From Prostheceraeus crozeri (taxonomy: Eukaryota > Platyhelminthes > Polycladida > Euryleptidae): a DNA stretch of 64,000 nucleotides. Each line of letters begins with the position of its first letter. The stretch's first letter is position 1. Below the pieces are notes generated by a model. That model had not been told where the DNA came from. It saw only the letters and a program-made list of their open reading frames with translations, and made no database searches. This document shows, piece by piece, positions 43,560-54,400 of the stretch. A program made the position numbers and the translations under genes. Location: NCBI GenBank assembly GCA_907163375.1, contig CAJQUW010015346.1, positions 176,317-240,316 of the forward strand. Reading direction: 5' to 3'.

Positions 43560-44282
43560 GTCCGGCAGCCAGAACGAGCTTCTGCAGGGAACCAGGCCGA
43601 AAGTGAGTCTTTCGCAGAATGATGTACACCCTATGCCTACTACGAATCGGCACGTCTGCCGAGTTCTAGTGAGTTCCTCTTCTTGTCAGACAAGATCAAG
43701 GAAAAACACATGTAAATCCAATGGGACGCAGATTGCAGTTTTTCGTCAAAATGAAATTTTGTATGTTTTCTCTGATTAAAGGAAAAGTACTAAGCCCATA
43801 GTCATAATTTTTGGCATGGAATGTCTTCAGGTAATTTCCTATGATGTGCATGTGCTTTTATCATGCATCTAATCGGCAATGTATGTGAGAATGTTGTTGA
43901 ATGTAGATAAAGTTGCTCAAAATGTTTGTGTTTGCCGACATTAAGAGGCTCGCCAAATCTAAATGGGTTTAGCTATATAGACAGGGGTGCATGAAAATGA
44001 AAGGAAATGACCCGAAGACATTCCATGCCAAAAATTATGACTCTGGGCTTAGTACTTTTCCTTTAATCAGAGAAAACATACAAAATTTCATTTTAGCCAA
44101 AAGCTGCAATCTGCGTCCCATTGGATTTACATGTGTTTTTCCTTGATCTTGTCTGACAAGAAGAGGAACTCACTAGAACTCGGCAGACGTGCCGATTCGT
44201 AGTAGGCATAGGGTGTACATCATTCTGTGAAAGTCTCACTTTCGGCCTGGTTCCCTGCAGAAACTCGTTCTGGCTGCCGGAC
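43560..44282. mobile_element. Long-armed foldback MITE, TA duplication
   Basis: GTCCGGCAGCCAGAACGAG at the left is mirrored by CTCGTTCTGGCTGCCGGAC at the right, with TA at 43558-43559 and 44283-44284. The arms are about 280 bp and nearly identical (for example CACATGTAAATCCAATGGGA and GGAAAAGTACTAAGCCCA mirrored), around a 160 bp centre. The TA duplication and long inverted repeats place it with Tc1/mariner-mobilised MITEs. High arm identity suggests a fairly young insertion. Confidence 0.92.
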
Positions 44283-44284
44283 TA

Positions 44285-45543
44285 TTAGCGGACTTTAGAT
44301 AAATTTGAAAACGTGGGAAAGATGGATAACTCATAAGTACTGGGCTGGATTTATTTGGCATACCGTAGTGCATGGATGGCATTGTCCACACCTCAGTAAT
44401 AGGCAGCACGATGCCCGAATGATGTTAATGGATACTGAAAACTCCGGGTATGCATTGAACAACAACTGACAAGCAAGCAACTTGAATGAGAATTACCTAA
44501 TGCGCTTTTATGGTCGCTGCCAATCTATCCACGTCATATTGCATCTCAGACCTATCTGTAGCTTCTATGCTATAGAGGTAAGCATCTGCTATCATCATCG
44601 GGCTGAGATGTTGAGAATGCAATCCATGTTTGGTTTGTCAGCTAACGCAGCAACAGCATAGGCGTAAAATTATACAAATTTAAGGATGTGAATCTCTTGT
44701 CAAATGTGATGCAGCAGTCGTCAACCAGGCAAAATTGTCCAAAATTCTTGGGAGAAGAAATTCTGAGATGTTTTTAATCGCACCGTAGTGATGCCGCCTA
44801 ATGCATGTACTTAGGTGTTTTCTTAAACATCGCGTATTATTCCACACTGTTCAGTTATTTGAACAGTGTTCTTGTGAATCATCCAGGATAGCGTTTCAAT
44901 CATACATAATTTCATCGATAGGCTTTATGTCTTCAACATTGCACATATAATGACCCTAGCTTAGCGGACAATTCAATCGCAACCGATATCATGCATGTCC
45001 AACAAACAATACATGGTAGACTCATTCTTGAAGCTGAATAGTAATCAATTGCTAGCAGATGAGAAATTATACTTAATGGCCAACTGACATGTCTCGAGTG
45101 CTGTAAGGGCAAACTAAACTGATGATAATCTCAGAGGCAATCTAGGTGCTCATGATGGAAACTTTAAAAGAAGAATTTTTGTCATCTAATTTGCTGTCTA
45201 ACTTTCTAAAGTAAACTTGATGACAATAGGCCTGTCTCTTTCCGACAAATTTCATGCTTTGGCGCTTTGCTTGAATCTATTCGCTTTCTATTAAATTCTT
45301 GTAAACTTTTTGCATTGATTCATAGTTCCATTTATGTATTTTCATAAATCTCTCATAGATTTTGGGTATTTCTCTGGAAAGCAAGCATGCCAGAAATAGT
45401 GATAGTGATGATACAAAAGCACTGCCCATTTTACCCCATTGATATTTTAGGAGTGGGGTTATATGGACACTTTTCTTCGACTCGCATTTTACGGAAACTA
45501 TCAATCGTGGGCCGAAATGGAAGTTGGATAGTAAATCTACATG
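44285..45543. other. Spacer between two palindromic MITEs, nothing recognised
   Basis: No coding frame, terminal repeat or RNA feature recognised. Confidence 0.4.
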
Positions 45544-45742
45544 TACAGTGCGCGACAGCAAGTTGGAAACTTAGCATAAATCTACGGACACGTATTTTTT
45601 CCAACACATAAAAATTGTTTACTATTAGGAAATATCGACAAATTTGTAATCATCTGAAAGAGAATTTTCGGATCTATCATTTGAATGTTGTTGAATTAAT
45701 TGTTTTTGAAATTGGTGGTTCCTAGAGCAGGGCTGCCAACTG

Positions 45743-45872
45743 TCCCGATTTTTTCGGGACGTACCGATTTTTTGCCATAAAATTCGCCTGTACCGATTTT
45801 GTACCGATTTTTCGGTACGTACCGATTTTTTGCTCTTGAAATTCCGCTGTCCCGATTTTTGTACCGATTTTT
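45743..45872 (+). repeat. Subterminal CCGATTTTT cluster, left end
   Basis: Seven copies of (A/C)CCGATTTT(T) occur in 130 bp, all on the plus strand and mostly spaced 12-30 bp. Such clusters next to hAT ends are known transposase-binding regions. Four more lie at 49034-49100 near the right end, on the same strand rather than inverted. Confidence 0.8.
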
Positions 45873-46235
45873 CAATTTTAAAACTCGGATTCAGTTTTTT
45901 GTGGCCTGAATTTCTCAAAGTTCATAGGCTTCCATATATCTATCAGATATGCTTTTTGCATTAAATTGAAGTGCATTTGTTATCTTTTTTTTGGTTAAAC
46001 GAAAGCAAATTTTGCAATGACAATGTGCGAACATGTTTTGCTCCGTCGGGACCTTCTCCGGTGCGCTGTTGAGAGCCGTGACTCCGTGGGGGCGCGCTGC
46101 TCCAGTACACATATACTTCTCCCTGTTGGCCTACTGGGATACATAATTGATAATTGTTAAAAAGAAAGAATGCACTCCCTTGTGCTGTTACGTCTTTAAT
46201 GTAAGTTATGAATAGAACAACATAAAATAAGGGGA

Positions 46236-46270
46236 CCCGACGTTTCGTCCTACCAGGACATAATCTTGGG
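46236..46270 (-). ncRNA. Decayed hammerhead-like motif
   Basis: On the minus strand CCC is followed by AAGATTA (in place of CTGATGA), T, helix II GTCC-TGGTA-GGAC, GAAA, CGTC and GGG. Both helices and the GAAA box are kept while three of seven core bases differ. The layout, including the extra T, equals the motifs at 19.3 and 37.8 kb. Probably a Penelope terminal fragment inside the hAT element. Confidence 0.35.
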
Positions 46271-46571
46271 TAGATAAGCCTGGCCCAGGCGGTGCCAATG
46301 GTTTATATACCAGAGTTATGGTCTATATACTGGTCTACAGTTTAAATGCATGCTTTTTATGATTGGACTTTACCAATTTATTGTTTTCTCGTTTCATCTC
46401 TGCGACGTTCATACAATGAGGTAAGTGAATTCGTTCTATTGTTTTTTGCTTTGTAAACAGACATGTAGGCTATGTGCGCTTGTTTTGCCGTTGTTCATAT
46501 TTGTTCCGATGCTTCCCGAATCAAGAACTTATAATGATAAATTTTGTCCGTTTTGTTGCGTTTTGTTGTTG

Positions 46572-48210
46572 ATTACAGCGTGCTGCTTGACATTGCTGCT
46601 TCAGCGTGATGAGCCAATGATACAAAAAACATACATGTTGCTTCAGGATTTGCTGCGAGATTTGATGTCTCGAATTATTCGTCCGGATCTGCTTTCTGAG
46701 ACACATGACCTGGCAGCAATCAATTGCAGAGAGACAAAGTGAGTTATAAATGTAGTACCATAATTATGACTAGCTCTTACACACTTGGTAGATTTTAGAT
46801 AGCGTAATCCCGCTGTGTTGTTAGCTAGATCTGGTATTTTGATTGGAAACAGACCTGTCCTCTTATCATCTGAATGGGCAGACTGTTAAATAGGATCTTT
46901 TCAATATATAAGTGATGAACATAATTTTGAACAGAACGACTTACTCGCCAATTCATTACACATGAGGAGAGGAGAAGCGTTGTTTGTCCTTCTAGTAAGT
47001 ATTTTTAAAATTTTTAGACATTTTAGGATATAAAAATTTTCTTTTAAATCATACTTTGTACCTATTGAAAAGTAACTAATCATTAGCTTGTTTTTTTTAA
47101 CTTTGTTACCTTGACGCACTTTGCTACGTTGAATAGAATATAGGCTTTAGTGAAGAACCTCAATGTAGTACCATAATTATGACTAGAATATAGGTTTTAG
47201 TGAAGAATCTCATTTCACCATTGGTATTGTTGTAGCCTACTGACTACAATGCGTTAAGTCAGTTGGGGGCCGATCATAGCATGTCTCATAGTTTAAAAGG
47301 AATATCATCCATTTATATGATAAAAATTCAATGTCTGAAACAAGAAGAATTTATGAAATTTTGATGAATAAGTACATGTATCAATACCGGTATGCTTCCT
47401 TCAATGGAAACACATTACATACCTAGCTTGATAAATGCAAATGATCTCCTTCTTTGAAGGATCTCCTTCTTGATAGGCCTGTTGTCGCAATTATCTTTGC
47501 TAGTTTTTATTTTCATTTCTTTCGCAACTCTTTCCTAGTGATTTGATCAAAAAAATTCACATGGAAATATTCCACTTTCAGAAATCAAATCGAAGTTGGA
47601 AAAATGGAGCTTGGTGAGAATGCCACCAGTCATTTGAAGAAAATGAAGAAAGCAAATGCCCTGAAAGTAATGGAACATATGAAAGATTTTTTTTGACTGC
47701 GATCGATTATCTGAAAAAACAGATCAAGAAGTCTGAGGAATTGCTATGGAACGCACGAGTGGCTGATATTGGAGAACGAACCAAAATTGACTTAAAATTT
47801 GAAATTTTTCTTAAAAGCATCCGCCCATCCCACTGCTGAGCTAAAAGAAGCTATGCGGATTTACCAAACCCAGCCACTGCCCATGGGAGTCAATCAAGAC
47901 ATGCGCGCTGATGAAGCGTGGCATGCATTGAAGCTGTACAAAAATCCTGTGTCGGGAAAAAAGGTCTTCGCTGACCTGGCTTCCGTCATGCTGGGACCAT
48001 TCCCAGAGTATTGACCATTCCCCAGAGCAACGCAGGGGCGGAGAGGGCGTTTTCCCTTGTAAAAAATGTTCATACAGACGCACGAAGTGCCATGAAAAAC
48101 GACCTCCTCTCCGCACTTCTCACCCTGAAAGTTGGTGGTTTCCCCCCACTCGAGAAAGAAACATTGCGCCAATGCAAAGGAGCAACCGTTGCTTATTTAA
48201 ATAAAGACTG
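46572..48210 (+). pseudogene. hAT transposase remnants
   Basis: hAT transposases are RNase H-fold enzymes with a C-terminal dimerisation region. A first block near 46595-46725 reads LLLQRDEPMIQKTYMLLQDL and LRDLMSRIIRPDLLSE, a known internal part of the family. A second from about 47590 reads ARVADIGERTKIDLKF, FLKASAHPTAELKEAMRIYQ, VFADLASVMLGPFPE, then LTIPQSNAGAERAFSLVKNV and KNDLLSALLTLKVGG, the classic C-terminal dimerisation signature. Frame changes near 47806 and 48005 and a stop near 47694 break it; the N-terminal half was not found. Confidence 0.82.
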
Positions 48211-49838
48211 AATAGGCCTACCAGTAATATAGCACTTCCACATAATTCGTCGGTAATTTGGCAAACTGAATACTCCCTACTTGCAGGCTGGATTAGTCAT
48301 CAAAGTTAACCATCTTCGATTTGAGGACACGAGGTTAGTGCAGAGATGTGAGTTTGCAGAATCAAATGCATGTAGTCAATCAGGCATAGACTTCTGTGAA
48401 TCAGAAATATCCAATCTTTAATTAACTAATTCTGACTTCATTTTGCCTTATCACCGGCGAATTATGACCTAAGCTTCTGTTTTTTACCCACACATAATCA
48501 AGCCAGAACTCGCATTACTTGGTTATAAGTTCATCATAATGCTCGTTTTCTATTGAACGCCAATGTGCCAACAAAATTGATTTCTGTAAATGTGTTAATT
48601 AACTCCTTCAAATATTTCATTTGCAAACTACCTATATCTGATGTGTAATGGCTTGCGATCGAGTAATGCGAGTTTTATCTCATAGCTGTAATCTGGGATT
48701 CTAGATTTGTAATTTGTTTTTTCTTGTATTTTTTTGTTTGGTTGCAACACAAATTAATCATTTTTTTCCTTACACAAGAGCATATTTTTCTATTTAATCG
48801 ATTAGTTGGGAGCTAGGGACGAAACGAACATGGTCGTTCATATTAATAAGATACATACAGAGGCAGACATACATATAGAATGTATGTACATGTATATGTA
48901 CTTTTTTCTTTCATGGGATTTCAACCGTTCATAACTTACTGCTGTCTGCGAATTTGTGGGAAGTTTCGCCAGGTCGGGTCTAACATGGACAGCTTCAGTG
49001 CATGTAGTTGCGTAGAAAAATGAGACATTTTTTGTACCGATTTTTTGGGATAGGCGTACCGATTTTCCCGATTTTTTCACCTGGGCGTACCGATTTTTTG
49101 CCGCCAGAGGTTGGCAGCCCTGCTAGAGGCCCATAAACCCGAAAGCCCAAATATTCTTTGACTTGTTTTGACAAGCGTATAAGTCAATTTGAAACATTCT
49201 CCTTATGATATTCAAAACCGTCACAAAATAGGCTTTCAGAAAATATATAGTTTGAAAGTGTTTTCTCGAAGTTTATAGGCAATATTTTGAAAGTAGTATA
49301 GATAGAAAATGTGGCGATTTTTTCATTTTCAGAATATTTCTTCGAAGGGCCTTAAATTTACCCAACAAAAGCAGAAAACACTAGTTTTGAGGTAAATAAA
49401 TGCCACCAGTTAGTAAACAGCGTTATTTCTGTTATTATCGCAACACATTCTGAAAATGAAAAAATCGCCACATTTTCTATCTATACTACTTTCAAAATAT
49501 TGCCTATAAACTTCGAGAAAACACTTTCAAACTATATATTTTCTGAAAGCCTATTTTGTGACGGTTTTGAATATCATAAGGAGAATGTTTCAAATTGACT
49601 TATGCGCTTGTCAAAACAAGTCAAAGAAAATTTGGGGCTTTCGGGTTTATGGGCCTCTAGGAACCACCAATTTCAAAAACAATTAATTCAACAACATTCT
49701 AATGATAGATCCGAAAATTCTCTTTCAGATGATTATAAATTTGTCGATATTTCCTAATAGCAAAAAAAATTTAGGTGTTGAAAAATGTACGTGTCCGTAG
49801 ATTTATGCCAAGTTTCCAACTTGCTGTCGCGCACTGTA

Positions 49839-51378
49839 ATTACGATGACGGGACAGCTTTCATTTGCCTCGAACAATCACTCCACACAGAATGAGAGACT
49901 CAGCCAAATGAGCGTCTGATTTCATTGTCGTTACTTCAGCGATCAAACTTAAGCATTTTTTCCGTTATCCTCTTAGTGCGTGCGCATGTGTGAGCGCGTG
50001 TTTTCCTCGAATCAGCTGCGCTGCCACATGCGGATAAACGATGACCATGACTAGCTCTCTATCGAATTTGAAGTTCATGCGAGCACTTCCTGAGCTAGAG
50101 ACCGAAGAACTCAAATTACCCACATTAGTCCCGCCTCCCCTACTATTTTGGTGGAAGCAGCTCTGCAGTAAATGAGTGCGTGCCCAAACTTAAGATCTTC
50201 TCCAGAAGCACACGCAGAGCTAACACCCTCAGTTGCTATCATATGAGTTTAGAAAGCGCACGTACTGTCAGTCGCTCGAAAAGCTTTTTTGTTCGCACGG
50301 CATAGCTTTAAAATCAGCTTCCCCTATACCACCTTCCCTGACCAATACAATCTTGATATTTTCAAGGGCGTGCGAACAGGTTTCTGATGGGGACAGCTTA
50401 ATCAGCTTAGAAGATTTGTTTTTTACATATGTTCTTTTAAAATAATGCAATTTATTACCTTTTCATCGATTAACCCCTAGCTGCGTTCATGGCTCGTAGC
50501 TGTGCTAGAGGTGAAAATTCTGAAAAAAGTTTTAGACAATAAACTATGACGTTAAGCATTTGCACATGTGCATGAGCTGCCGAAAGCACGCATGAATTTT
50601 CATGGACTGATTGATTAAAAGTCCACCGGAAATTGTATTAATACTTGTGTGATTATATTTATCAATCACACCTATCCAATTATAAAGATTGCCCATCGTT
50701 GTTTTCCTTACCTGTTATGGTCTCATTGTACTCTTCTAGCACATGCTTTGTCTACTTCGGAATGACCCATCGCCATTTTATTGATTGACATCGAATTGAA
50801 TTGAAAAGCAGATTCATTAATCATGAAGTCATTTAGCTACAAATTGCAATTATTTGAAGCATGCAATCTTATGGTCATGAACACAGTCTCCATGTAGCCA
50901 GAATAATCGGTATAATAAGTCAATTCGCTAATGATGATGTTGTATAATAATTTTAGAATAGGAACTGTGCGACTTTCATGCAATGTAATATCTGGCCAAT
51001 TAAATGGGCCAGTTTGGATATGCTTTGCAATTTATACAGTTTTAGGGGTTTGATTTAACAGACTTTCATGTGATTTGACATATTTAATCATTTTCATTAA
51101 AATTCGTTACAATGGCAGCGATCACTCCTATTAAAGAAAAATGCCGGGACGTGTGCTACAGCTTGAAACATCATTAAATTAAAGCGTCATGACACGAAAT
51201 TGATTTCATGAAGATCACTCCTTTTTCTGGAATGACTCAAGAGATCACCCATGACTGTGAGTCAGCATAAACTGAAGAAAGTTTAGTAGTAAGACTTTGA
51301 TTAACCGGTTAGTTAAGAATTAATCAACCGTCTCTCCAGTGATAGATTGCTAGTAAATGTATTCTTGCTTATTTTCAG
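49839..51378. other. Region upstream of NUDT2, includes repeat copy B
   Basis: A more GC-rich patch at 49970-50240 could include the promoter or first exon of NUDT2, but no TATA box or donor site is certain. The dispersed repeat shared with 931-1075 lies at 50389-50530. Confidence 0.4.
50389..50530 (+). repeat. Dispersed repeat with hairpin, copy B
   Basis: Direct-orientation match to 931-1075. The stem here is CCCCTAGC (50474-50481) with GCTAGAGG (50504-50511), one pair weakened relative to copy A. Confidence 0.6.
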
Positions 51379-51425
51379 ATAACGGTGCTGGGATTTGTCG
51401 ACTATTTTAGTGACAATCTTCCCTC

Positions 51426-54400
51426 ATGAAGTGTGCAGCAGGATGTGTGCTTTTCCGCAATATTAGTGGACGTATCGAGTACCTTATGCTCCAGGTAAGC
51501 TGTTAGATCCATCACAGATAGTCAGTTTAGATCCTTAAAGAATATAAAATTTCATATATATAACATCAGGGCTACACGCGATTACTATGTTTTGATCACT
51601 GTCATTTTGTCAGTTGGTATGGTAAAAATATGTTTCGCCGTTACAACGGGTTCAGATGCTGCCAACTGGCTCATTTGGTACCTCAGTTGTAGACGACAGG
51701 CGACCGAAATGTCTCACGGTGACTCATCTGCTTTAGTATAACTCATTGTTGTGAGCAAGTCGCACCGCAGAGTGCGTACCATTGATAGAGGAGTTGCATA
51801 GGACAGCGAACCTCCCTAAATTGGTACCGCCTCCCTCCCAGACAGGCGAGCGCGATGCGGAGGACGGGTGGCCGTTAATGGAATGACTGTTTGACACGCA
51901 GTTAGATGGAAATCTATGCTGCCATGACACTTAAGATAAATAAATTATTTATTATGGATACGCTATTTGTACATGATGAAATGGCCGTCATGTATTCATT
52001 TCTTCACTTACAAAAATTTACGGTGCTTGAGTGTCATTTATATCAGAACAAGATCGTTCTCGAAGGAAGATCGATTTACCCCAAAACAGCAGCCTATGAG
52101 CTTTGTCGTGACCGACCGAAATTAAAGAAGAGCTGCATCTCATGATGCAATTTACCATAGTGTGACAAACGTTCCTGCAGATTCTGTGACCATTCTAATC
52201 AATTTGATGAAGTGATCACTTTCACACTGAAGCTCGTGATCATGGAAGTGACTTTCAAAATACGAAGGAAGAAGTTTCTGCATATCCACAGTTAAAGGCA
52301 CCTGGTGCTCAATTCTGATATTAATATTTCGGTACTTCTATTCTTTCCTCCACATTTTTGCTGCTGACACCCGCGTGCATCGTCAGCGATCTTCTTTTGC
52401 TCCTAAGTGCAGTCTCAGTACCGTCGGAAAACTGTTGAGTGTAAAATTCCTCTGGTTTGTATAAAATTCACAGCATTTGCTTTGTCGTTTACTGCAGCTG
52501 CAGTGTAGACAACAATCCTACAAAGTTGATGTGCTGTGCTGCATCTGGTATAGGGTTTACAATCCCGGGATCTCGGATCCCGGGATCTCGACCCTATTTC
52601 CGAGATTAAAAATCCCGGGATTACGTCTTCGAGATCTCGAGGTATTTCGAGATATTTGAAAGATTGGCCCTGAGTTCCTTCTAAGTGACATAGTTAAGAG
52701 AGTCAATGGCTTTTTTGAAAATGCATCTAAATTTTTTATGTTCCAAGTTTGATAAATTGCTAATGTGCTGTATTTGCCGAGCTAGCTGGTTAAGCCTCGT
52801 TCACATGATGAGTGCCGAGGAGCAGCGCGAAATCTGGGCTAAATCAATGCCGTGACACAAACCGTTCAGACGCTTAATAAACGGTGTTGTGACACTGCTA
52901 CTAGTATTGCTTCTGTAAACTGAAAATACTTCGTAAATTGATAGCTGAAAGACAAATCACAACGATTTAAAATAACGACTAAAGGCCCGATAGGCTCGTT
53001 CAGACAGAGCTAGATTTGCGGTTTGCGGTCTTTGAGGGAAAAACCGTCGAAGAAACCGTCGAAGAAACCGTCATTCAACCCAGTGAGTCTCCCGAATTCG
53101 CTCTATTGACAGGTCACCGGACTGCTACTGCAGCTGCGGTGTGTTGGTTTTCACACATCGACAACGAATTGTGTCTCGGTGATTAATTGACGGTGAAAGA
53201 CAATTTGAAAAAAATCATCAGTTATCGACAAAATGACATTGCAGTTGTATTCATCTTGTTGTTGTGATGAAGACAATGTTTCGTTCATCAAAATCGACCC
53301 AAATTATGTCAAAAAATGCATTTGCTCTCTAAGTGAATGTAGGCCTATGCTCAACTGATAAGTGAGTACCGTTGACAGAAAGTCTTCGAAACACAAAATT
53401 GGCGATAGCTCAGCTAATATTACATCAAATTTAACAAAATAGACTTCATTTTACTTGTCATTTCATGATTGTGAAGATGGTGCAGACAGTTGCTTACACA
53501 GATATAGAAAATCTTTTGCCAATACTCATTATCACATCAGTTGACAAGCACGTATCGTCTTTTGAAATATTTCTTGAAACTTAATGATTAAAAACATATA
53601 CAGTATACATAAATCTCGATCGAGATCCCGGGATTGCGATTAGCCAGTCTCGAAAATCCCGGGATTGAGAAAACGGCTCGAGATTGTAAACCTTAATCTG
53701 GTATGCTAACTGAGTATCCAAGGCACCAATCCCTCATCCCAGGGGTCAAGTAAGACTTCTCAGCGGTGTTGTTCTATCACTCAGTGACAGATCAGGTCTA
53801 ATCTAAATCCAATGTGACTAAGTTTGATGAAATTCGATGAATTTGGAAACATTGGAAAATGTCGAGGGGAGAAGAATAGAAGTGCCAACATTTCTATTCT
53901 TCGGTAGTAAATTTACATTTGAAACACCAGGGAAATAGCGCTGAAAGCAAACTCGGCTGATTTAATTACAATAAATGCTCCCTGGCTTGGGATCAACAAC
54001 CCTCTGCTTCGATTTTAAAGGAAAATAATTGAAAGTGGAACAGGGGATGAGATCAATCCTTCGTCATTGGTGTGTACCACAGAGTAGGTCTGTTCTGTTA
54101 CTCTAGAGGTGACGCGATTCTATCTCAGCTATTGTATGCGATGGTAGAGAGATCAGGAAAGATGTCTCCCTTTTGGCTTGCGTGATTGGCCAAGCGCGCG
54201 CAATGCGTAAGGAAAGTTTTATTGGGGAACACATGAGGTAGCCTTGTTGACTCAGTCTTGACAAGACTGAGCATCTGTCAAGTCAACAGCACCTATCTTC
54301 GTGATAAATTCGTCAAATGGAATTATTATTCACATCCTTCGACTTCTCACAATCTAATTTAATGACTGTATATGTTACATGATATGTTCGGTGTCCATGA

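Larger units (their letters stand above)
45728..49122 (+). mobile_element. hAT transposon with decayed transposase
   Basis: The left end CAGGGCTGCCAACTGTCCCG and the right end GAGGTTGGCAGCCCTG form a short inverted repeat. CTAGAG is duplicated on both sides (45722-45727 and 49123-49128). The mirror arm of the surrounding palindrome keeps the uninterrupted site CCTAGAGGCCCA, so 6 bp are demonstrably duplicated; 8 would be usual for hAT, and two may have changed. Both ends carry clusters of CCGATTTTTT. The plus strand holds hAT transposase pieces between 46.5 and 48.2 kb. Confidence 0.9.
45546..49836. mobile_element. Palindromic Tc1/mariner-type MITE, split by a hAT element
   Basis: CAGTGCGCGACAGCAAGTTGG at the left is mirrored at the right end, with TA at 45544-45545 and 49837-49838. 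The right arm (about 49440-49836) is continuous. The left arm runs 45546-45727, stops for the hAT element at 45728-49122, and resumes at 49123-49345. Shared blocks include GGAAATATCGACAAATTT, GAATTTTCGGATCTATCATT and GCCTATAAACTTCGAGAAAA. Without the insertion the element is about 0.9 kb, with arms near 400 bp and a 100 bp centre. No coding capacity. Confidence 0.93.

Noticed and set aside
52330-52395. Another hammerhead on the minus strand (CTGACGA ... GAAATATTAATATC)
   Set aside because: Core boxes are in order, but the 46 nt between them do not form a helix II closing at GAAA and helix I does not pair.
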